This document shows positions 56,840 to 64,000 of a DNA stretch of 64,000 bases, in pieces (position 1 is the stretch's first letter; each line of letters starts with the position of its first letter). Made by a program: the position numbers and the translations under genes. The stretch is from Mangifera indica (Eukaryota; Streptophyta; Magnoliopsida; Sapindales; Anacardiaceae), in contig NC_058144.1 of the NCBI RefSeq assembly GCF_011075055.1, forward strand, positions 12,614,138 through 12,678,137, in the 5' to 3' direction. The notes beneath the pieces are model-generated. The model was not told the DNA's origin and made no database searches. It worked only from the letters and a program-made list of their open reading frames with translations.

Positions 56840-58044
56840 AATGTTACAATTTGATATTGTCACACTCTGATAAGATTTTACTACTTCATGTATATATTTG
56901 TACTATAACTCAATGAATACATATCATCGTTAATTTTTTTCCCTCACATCTATTTTCCAAATAATAATTTGGCATAAATGCATATAGGATTATTTGATGT
57001 CGTAAAATGCGTGATTTTTGATAGTTGAAAATGAATTAGAATCTAACACACAGCCTCATTTAGTTGAATATCTTAGTGGACTCTCCACTTACCATTTTCT
57101 TATGACAGATACATTTAAATGTTGAATTCCGGACTTACTATTTGTCTCCAAGCTTATATGATTTTTTGTTTTCATTGATCCCAAAATTCTTTGAAAGCAA
57201 CGGAAGATAAAATGAAAGGCTTGTGAGGTGAGGACTGAGGAATGGCGAGCACTCCAGTGTCATACATACATTTGGCACGTTGAAAGGGATAGAACATTGT
57301 TATTGGAGGGCCAGGGCCAGGGCCAGTGGTATGAACGGACCGTCAAACACTGTGATTCAATTTCAATTCAATGGAAGATGACAGCCAACAATAACATGGT
57401 TAAAATTATAGAATTTAAAGACAAAGAGGTGGTACGGATAATTTCCTTGGCACGAACGTATCGATTCTTTGCTTGTTAAGAAAGGGAAAATGCAGGAACA
57501 CGCAAGTCTGAATTCAACTTTGTCACTGGTTATTGTGGTATCTTGCGTTTGTTTATTAGGTATTTTTAGGTTATGAGTATGACCTTGCTTGTCCATGCCA
57601 CCCAATCTTCTCCCACTATAATTTCATTCTGTTTTGCGTTGTAATTTTATTGGGGGATTGTTCTCAACCTTTTCCTCTTTCTCTATTTCAGTTTTTGTCC
57701 TACAATCTTTTCATATTGATCATGCAAAGAAATTATAAATAAAGAAATAACTATTGCATTCTAAATTACTATACATGAAAAATTTTGAAAGTGAAAGATA
57801 CCAGGAAACTAATATATACAAGGATTCTGAATTAATAAATTAACAATTATAACTTTAACTATCTTATTATAAGTTGCACTAATGCCATGCAAGCTTGTTA
57901 CACTAGTTTCACAATATTGTACTAAAACAAATGTACAAACAACGTGTGGTTCATTTTCCAATTCTTTGTGTCTTATCAATAATTAGTTTTTGGCCAATTA
58001 AGAGTCTAGCATGAGTGCGATCATTTTACATGTTATGGAATGAT
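56840..58044. other. Intergenic DNA upstream of ALMT
   Basis: No gene recognised. A short GGCCAG(GGCCAG) repeat sits at about 57309-57325. The frames near 57228-57605 overlap on both strands and have no motif. Confidence 0.5.
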
Positions 58045-58570
58045 TTAGGGATGACAACGAAGAGAGGTGAGGAAATAATCTCAATCCTGATCCTCGTCCC
58101 ATAAAAGATATCAATCCTTATTCTTAACACGTCCCCGTTACAAGAATAAAAATGATTCACCGTCCTCTCCCCACGAAGTGAAACCCCCTTTCCCATAATC
58201 TTCTTCCCTTACCCATAAGAAAATACCTTTTTTTTTATATCTTTTAAATATAATATAAATATATTAAATAAAAATTAAATAAAATTAAAATCAATTCACT
58301 ATTTCAAATATTACAAATATAATATATCAACTACTTTAATATGCACAACAAAAACTTAAATAAATTTGAAAAATATAAATAATATAAAACTATAAAGATA
58401 TATTAGTATTTTAAGTAAATATATTAATATAAAGAGACGGACATGGGTGAAGTGGAGAGGGGATATATATATCCCCATCCTTGATTGTAGAAATTTTTTT
58501 CGTCTCCATCCCTTTCCTCTTCCCCATTTTTATCAGGAAATTTTCTCCCCGTTATGGTCGAGACCCTTAA
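58045..58570. mobile_element. MITE-like insertion in the ALMT promoter
   Basis: It begins TTTAGGGATGACAACG and is rich in CCCCGT/CCATCC words. It ends CCCCGTTATGGTCGAGACCC, roughly the inverted form of the start. The GGGATGACAACGG type of terminus is seen in common plant non-autonomous elements. Termini are decayed and I cannot show a target duplication. Confidence 0.5.
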
Positions 58571-58603
58571 AGTCAGGCTGAAATTGCCAATCTCTTGGAT
58601 GAT

Positions 58604-58611
58604 TATATATA
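58604..58611 (+). promoter_or_regulatory. TATA box of the ALMT gene
   Basis: TATATATA in GATTATATATAGTGGGC, 75 bp before the start codon and just downstream of the MITE-like block. Transcription would therefore start about 40 bp before the ATG. Confidence 0.6.
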
Positions 58612-58678
58612 GTGGGCTAATCCTCAAAGCAACTTCTCAACCCAACCTCTCAAGTAGAATCAAATACTTGAGTTACCA

Positions 58679-61015
58679 ATGGGCACAACTGTGATAGCCA
58701 TTCCTGAGGGAGGGGGAGAGGCTGTTGCCCCAGTTCCCAAAGAGAAGAATAAGTTTCAAGATTCTCTTCAGCTTGTTACTTTCTTCCTTGGGGAAAAGAA
58801 AAATAAGCATGATATTGATAAACTGACTCATAGTTTCAAAGTTGGAATTGCTCTTGTTCTGGTTTCTATTCTCTATTTACTTGATCCTCTGTACAAGCAA
58901 GTTGGGGAGAACGCCATGTGGGCTATAATGACTGTTGTTGTCGTCTTTGAGTTATTCGCAGGTTGGTTTATATACCTGTCCATACCATCATGTTATTCTG
59001 AATTCTAAGCTTTACATGCATGTGCTCACCAAATAATTTGCTTTCTTGCGAGAGTTACGTACTTTATTAACAAAACATGGCAGGTGCAACACTTAGCAAA
59101 GGCTTAAATCGCGGACTGGGAACTATATTAGGAGGTGGATTGGGATACTTTGCTGCAGTTTTTGCTCGAGAAGTTGGTGGGGTTGGCAACGCCGTTTGTG
59201 TTGGCACTTCTGTATTCATATTTGGTAAAGTCTTTTTTTGTTCATTTTCCGAGATAACCACAAGCAACTTAACATAGACATGCTGTTTATTCCTCGACTC
59301 AAAATGCTTTTAATTTATTTTATTTTTTCGAGAAAAAGAAAACGAATTTTTTCTGTATTTATTTTTGCCCCAGGAACCAAAAGCTTTTGAGTCACAAACA
59401 GAGGCATCCACTTAATCAACATTAAAATTTTTCTCCAGGTGGTTTCCATTAGATTTGGAACTTAGAGAATAGACCCCATTAATAAAAAACATTCATCTTT
59501 GCTTACATCGTCTTCTCTATTTTTAGCATACACGTCCCAACATATCAAATATGTTATCATTCACTTTCTATTCCCTTTAGCTTGAGTGTGATTTCATATC
59601 TCAGGTGCAGCAGCAACATATTGTCGATTGGTTCCAAGAATAAAAGAAAGATATGACTATGGAGCAATGATATTAATCCTTACCTTCAACTTGGTTGTGG
59701 TCTCTGGCATACGGGCTGAGGATGTCCAACAATTGGCTTGTGAACGTCTCAAAACAATTGTTATAGGTTTTTTTGTCTGCATTTTGGCAAGCTTACTTGT
59801 CTTTCCCATCTGGGCTAGTGATGAACTTCATGACTCCATGGCATCCAAATTTGAAAACCTCGCTAGTTCTTTTGAAGGTAGATTTCTCAAACCGAAAAAA
59901 AAAAAAAAAACACTAAAGAACAAAAATATCTTCAATTAATGTCTAAATATTGTTGCTTCTCAGCCAACAATAGTACCTGGTAGAATCTTAGCTATGCAAA
60001 AGTAGAGATGAAATTAATATAAAAATTAAGCTTATACTTCATCCAAACTTCTTACTGAGGTTACTATGGCTCATGTGCTTTCTTCTTTAAAAGATTCAGC
60101 AAAAATTATTTAACAATTTCCACTAATAAATCTATAAAAAAAATTTTAATGTCTTATTTGAAAGTTATTTATTGTAGTATGCTTTGAGGAGTACTTCAGA
60201 TTAGTATATGAGAAGGAGAACGAGTCCCATTATAGTTTCAACCATTGCAAATCAGTGCTCCATTCAAAGTCAAAAGATGAGTCACTGGTACATTATATCT
60301 TCTTTCCAGCCACTTATAAAAGAATGATGAGCTAAATGTTTAATCAATATTCATTTGAAAAGCCACAATAATGATATAAAATAAAGTACAAGCTAATTCC
60401 AAAGCTACTACTGTTTGTCAGGCAAATTTTGCAAGATGGGAACCATGGCATGGGAAATTCGGATTTTCCTATCCTTGGGCAAAATACCTTAAGATTGGAG
60501 AAAATCTTCGGGATGTGGCTGCAACAATCCTTTCATTTAAAGGCTGTCTTCAGTCTTGTAGACAGGTATAGAACATCTATTGGATTTGTCACAGTCCATT
60601 AACCATTGCAACTTCAATAATTAATTACTTTATTGAAAACTTTCTCACATCAATTCATGTAATTATTTCATTCAAACTGTTACTGTGTCATCAGACCTCA
60701 CAAAGTCTGAGAGAACTAATCAGAGAACCGTGTGAAGAGGTTGGCTCTTCAGTTGCATGGAGCCTAAGAGAGCTTGGAGATAGCATTAAGAAAATGAGAA
60801 GATGCCAAACAGTCGATTTGATAATGCCAAAGTTGAAGTCAATGAGACAAGAGCTAAGTCTGGTCATGTCTTCTTCTATACTAGAACAGCTGGGGAATGG
60901 TGATGGACTTGAAGTGGCAAGCTTTTTGTTCACATTGATGATGATGGTAGACAAGGTGGAAGAACTAACAAAGGAGGTTGTAGAACTTGGGGAACTTGCT
61001 CGTTTCCATGTTTAA
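58679..61015 (+). CDS. ALMT-family anion channel (aluminium-activated malate transporter)
   Basis: Six exons in phase give 423 residues: 58679-58961, 59084-59224, 59605-59877, 60178-60287, 60422-60565 and 60695-61015. ALMT proteins are plant channels for malate and other anions in plasma or vacuolar membranes. The N-terminal half shows the family's hydrophobic helices (FKVGIALVLVSILYLLDPLY about 53-72, MWAIMTVVVVFELFAG about 80-95, then GATLSKGLNRGLGTILGGGL and two more). The soluble C-terminal half carries the conserved WEPWHG motif at about 275-280. Total length is a little short of the usual 450-550, and the tail is short. Family membership is certain; which ALMT clade, what ion it carries and whether aluminium affects it cannot be read. 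A MITE lies 87 bp past the stop. Confidence 0.95.
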
Positions 61016-61102
61016 TAGCAAATTATTCTACAAAATGATGGCCACGTTAAACCCTATGAAATATGTCAATTTTTGGCTGGTTGAACAAATGTGTATATTT
61101 TA

Positions 61103-61799
61103 GGCCAAAGGACTATTTCCCACCCAAGGTATGTTGTTTTTCCAAGGTTTCTCCCGTTAACTTTGAAAATTCTATTTATCCACCCATGAACAGTTAAAAT
61201 TAATGGTTTCAAGAGTAAAATCGTCATTTTATCTATATTATAAAAAATAAACTTAAATTTGATTTAATTTTCTCCCCCTAAACCCTAAAAATTAACAATT
61301 TCCCCCAACCCAAGTTTTAAAAAGCAACATTCCCCCCCTAGGGTTTCAATTTTTTAGATTCAATTTTTTGGCACCGTTTCTTCCTCTCCGGTGACCTCCA
61401 GGTGACGTCGCTTCCTCTCTGGCGTGGTCTCCTTCTAGCAGCTCTCTTAGGACTGCTCATCGACAAAAACGACTCGTCTTCGTTGACGTCCACTCCCAGG
61501 AGAGCCACTGGAAGAAGACCGTGCCGGAGAGGAAGGGTTGTCACCTAGAGGTCGTTGGAGAGGATGAAACGACACTGGAAAATTGAATCTGAAAATTGGA
61601 AACCCTAAGAGAAAAAATGTTATTTTTTAAAACTTGAGCTGGGGTGAAATTTTAGTTTTTAGGGTTTAGGGGGGAAATGATATAACTAACGGACTTAGTT
61701 AATTTTAACAGTCCATAGGTGGGTAAATAAGATTTTCAAAGTTAACGAGAGGAAACTTGAGAAATGTGCATATTTTGGGTGGGAAATAGTCCTTTGGAC
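61103..61799. mobile_element. MULE-derived fold-back MITE downstream of ALMT
   Basis: The left arm GGCCAAAGGACTATTTCCC and the right arm read on minus GTCCAAAGGACTATTTCCC are inverted repeats continuing for well over 100 bp. The perfect 9-mer TATATTTTA flanks it (61094-61102 and 61800-61808). It is the same family as the elements at 55243 and 55431, and the centre again has GGTGACCTCCAGGTGACG and GACGAGTCG-type sequence. Confidence 0.92.
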
Positions 61800-61808
61800 T
61801 ATATTTTA

Positions 61809-62469
61809 AGTAAAATAAAAAAAAGAGAGACCGAGAGAGCTTCTTGGGAAAGATGATTAATTAGTAAAGAAATGAAGTAGAGGATGGAAAAGGAATTAAT
61901 CAATGGTAACATTGGTAGCTATTACAGTTAGCTTTAAATTCTTATTTGTTAACACAGATTGAGATTGACAATCTCATTTATTTCAACCTGTTATTCATTA
62001 GACTAAAATACCTTAACTGGTTTTTATCTGTGATACGGTTGAGATTACACAGCCGAAAGACTGGGAAGAATAGTATGTGTGAAGGGATGCGCCGGCCAAT
62101 AAAAGAAATCATGAAATATGCCACATGGAAACCATCCAAAGAGTTGGTTCCAGCGGTAAAGATAATTGAACCAACTCCTAAAGTATTCACAGATGAGTCA
62201 TGAACAACCATGTTGTTTTTTATGTTTTTCTGCAGGCATAAACAACAGTAGCTATGATAATGACATCTACCTAATTGGTTTTCCATGAATTTAATTAGCC
62301 ATATGAATTAATAGACACACAACTTGTCGCGTTCTTCCAATGGATAAAGACAAAACACATGCTTTAATAATGATATTGATGTGTAAACCAAAGAGAAAAT
62401 TGTGCATTAAGTCTTCATTTCTGTTAGTTGAGAGAGAGAAAAAGGCTACAGAAAGAGGCACAAAAAGAG
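61809..62469. other. Spacer upstream of the DUF26 gene
   Basis: No gene recognised. The region holds frames at 61946-62203 (plus) and 61978-62286 (minus) that overlap each other and show no motif. It must contain the promoter of the gene at 62470, but I see no convincing TATA box. Confidence 0.45.
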
Positions 62470-62871
62470 ATGAGCTTTCTTCAAAAATTAGCATTCATTA
62501 TTGTTGTTGTGTTTATGTTATGCAAAGATGTGAGAAGTGTTCCAAATACAAATGTTACAACAGTCCTCTGCAACTCGGGGGTGTACTCAAGTGGTGATCC
62601 TTTTGCAATAAGTTTAACCTATGTTGTTGCAGAACTAGAGGCTGAAACACCAACAAGCAGAGGCTACGATTACTTCAACATCTCCCCTTATCCAAATGCT
62701 TTTGCCTATGGTCATGCTGCTTGTAACCAAAATCTCACAACTTCAGACTGCACTACTTGCCTTGCTGCGGCTAAAACAGCAATGCTTAGTGCGTGTCAAA
62801 GCAGAATAGGGGCTCGCTCGGTGCTCCATGATTGTACCATTAGGTATGAGCAATATCCCTTTGATGATTAA
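62470..62871 (+). CDS. Secreted single-domain DUF26 (Gnk2-like) protein
   Basis: Intronless frame of 133 residues from ATG 62470; the frame extends upstream without another ATG. Residues 1-23 (MSFLQKLAFIIVVVFMLCKD) form a signal peptide. One DUF26/Gnk2 domain follows with the family spacing: VLCNS, then AFAYGHAACNQNLTTSDC, TTCLAAAK, LSAC and HDCTIRYEQYPF, with six cysteines in the mature part. Proteins of this size resemble ginkbilobin-2, a mannose-binding antifungal seed protein; longer relatives are CRRSPs and CRK receptor kinases. The stop right after the domain (YPFDD) is normal for the single-domain type, so it is probably complete rather than a truncated receptor. Antifungal activity is an inference from the family. 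Confidence 0.88.
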   Translation: MSFLQKLAFIIVVVFMLCKDVRSVPNTNVTTVLCNSGVYSSGDPFAISLTYVVAELEAETPTSRGYDYFNISPYPNAFAYGHAACNQNLTTSDCTTCLAAAKTAMLSACQSRIGARSVLHDCTIRYEQYPFDD

Positions 62872-64000
62872 AAGGCCAGGCTTTCCATAGATGGAACTTA
62901 TCTGATAAGTTTGTATTGTAGTGGCTTGTGTATGTATTGACCTTATCTTCTTGAGTGAAATCATTTCTTTTAATAAGATTTCTGCCATATTTTATCTAAT
63001 TGCAGATACTTAGAATGCATTTTTTTTATTTCCTAATACAGATATTTAGAACTTCACGATTGCTCTTTTGTGAAGGCGTCAGTGGACTGATTGTTAGTTC
63101 AATTATTCTGAATGGTCAATGAATTATACTACCTGTGAAGTCTAAGTGACATTTTAACATGCTATTTCCGATAGGATAACATCAGCATTATCCAATGGAC
63201 CAGAATGGGAGAAAAAGCTGACTAGCCAAACCATATATACAAGCCTAAGATAGCAGGAAGTATAGAAACATAAATTTACTTTCTATTGATGTTCCCCATT
63301 GATTAAGGAGGTATTGATCAATATCTCAATTAGAAAAGACCTTTCATGGCTAATCCATGAACCCAGTAGCTACTGACTGTGGCTGCGTTGGGGGCAATCA
63401 ATTCATCTAAAGTTTCAGAAGGCCCTAAACATTTCAGAAATCTTAGAAGACCTGCAACTTTCTAACTTGGAAGCATTAATAGACATTTGTTCAGCATTTA
63501 TTAAAATGGATAATTTTTCCAAATAAAAAGAATATATGTCTATGCATTGTGTTCTAAAGTTTTTTTAGATAATTCTGATAATGAAATTGCATGTCTTAGC
63601 AGACAAAAAGGAAGTTACTAACCTGAAATTGATCACATGTAAGCTATTATTCTGAATTTAATCTAAATATGCATAGAATATAGAATACCAAATTTCATAA
63701 TTAAACTGAATACAAAATTAATAATTAGGGATATAGAAAAACCTATTGAACCATGTCTCTAAAATCGAAGATTTTTAAAAATCACCTGAAACTTGAAAAC
63801 ACGTTATGATAGGTTTTTCACTCTATAATCCTCCCTATAACAGATTTAATTGGATAAATGTATCAAAAATTAGGTTTTGGAATGGGGATCTAGTCAATTT
63901 ATAAGAGATTAATTGGATTCTCCTATTAAAGGTTTAATAATCAAAAACCCACACTAAACCATTCACCTAGACCAATAACTTTTAAACATATTGAACATGT
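62872..64000. other. 3' flank of the DUF26 gene
   Basis: AT-rich non-coding sequence to the window end. No kinase or second DUF26 domain is seen downstream, supporting the single-domain reading of the gene before it. Nothing else recognised. Confidence 0.5.

Noticed and set aside
62872..64000. Receptor-kinase part of a CRK after the DUF26 domain
   Set aside because: No second DUF26, membrane segment or kinase motif appears before the window end.

Overview
The window is nuclear DNA of a flowering plant, almost certainly a eudicot. The genes have spliced GT-AG introns, the intergenic DNA is AT-rich and full of transposons, and the cellular genes match typical eudicot families: TT8-type bHLH, UVH6/XPD, ALMT, a P-class PPR protein and a ginkbilobin-like secreted protein. 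I cannot name the species. All exon models were assembled by hand from reading frames and splice sites; no similarity search was run. Layout: 1-4.0 kb is the decayed 3' part of a Ty1/copia element and its 3' LTR. 4.4-6.5 kb holds a pair of about 480 bp direct repeats. 7.7-9.6 kb is a two-exon PPR gene and 11.0-12.4 kb a five-exon plant-specific gene of unknown function. 14.2-21.1 kb is a retroelement graveyard with a complete but dead copia element (both LTRs, PBS, PPT) and a Sirevirus-type LTR. 21.3-26.8 kb is an old Ty3/gypsy chromovirus, followed by an AT-rich array of about 60 bp units. 28.9-34.0 kb is the 12-exon XPD/UVH6 helicase gene. Tail-to-tail with it, on the minus strand, is an eight-exon TT8 orthologue (34.7-38.9 kb) with a 15-nt microexon. 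39-45 kb is AT-rich intergenic DNA with one MITE. 45.0-54.9 kb is one 9.9 kb Mutator-like element (MULE) flanked by a perfect 9-bp target-site duplication. It carries a MURA-type transposase relic on plus and a DUF1985/Ulp1-protease gene relic on minus, convergently arranged. 55.2-56.8 kb is a MULE-derived fold-back MITE nested inside a relative, each with 9-bp duplications (perfect for the inner, 8 of 9 for the outer). 58.7-61.0 kb is a six-exon ALMT anion-channel gene with another copy of that MITE 87 bp past its stop. 62.5 kb is an intronless single-domain DUF26 (Gnk2-like) secreted protein. The cellular genes do not form a pathway: DNA repair/transcription (XPD), flavonoid regulation (TT8), organelle RNA (PPR), anion transport (ALMT) and secreted defence (DUF26) are simply neighbours. 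The most unusual content is the MULE. It pairs a transposase with a SUMO-protease-like protein and contains a perfect 42-bp palindrome between its two genes, a duplicated exon-intron unit and an intronic cluster of short palindromes. The in-frame stops I found in its two genes are nine TAG and two TGA with no TAA, the pattern expected from decay of methylated cytosines.
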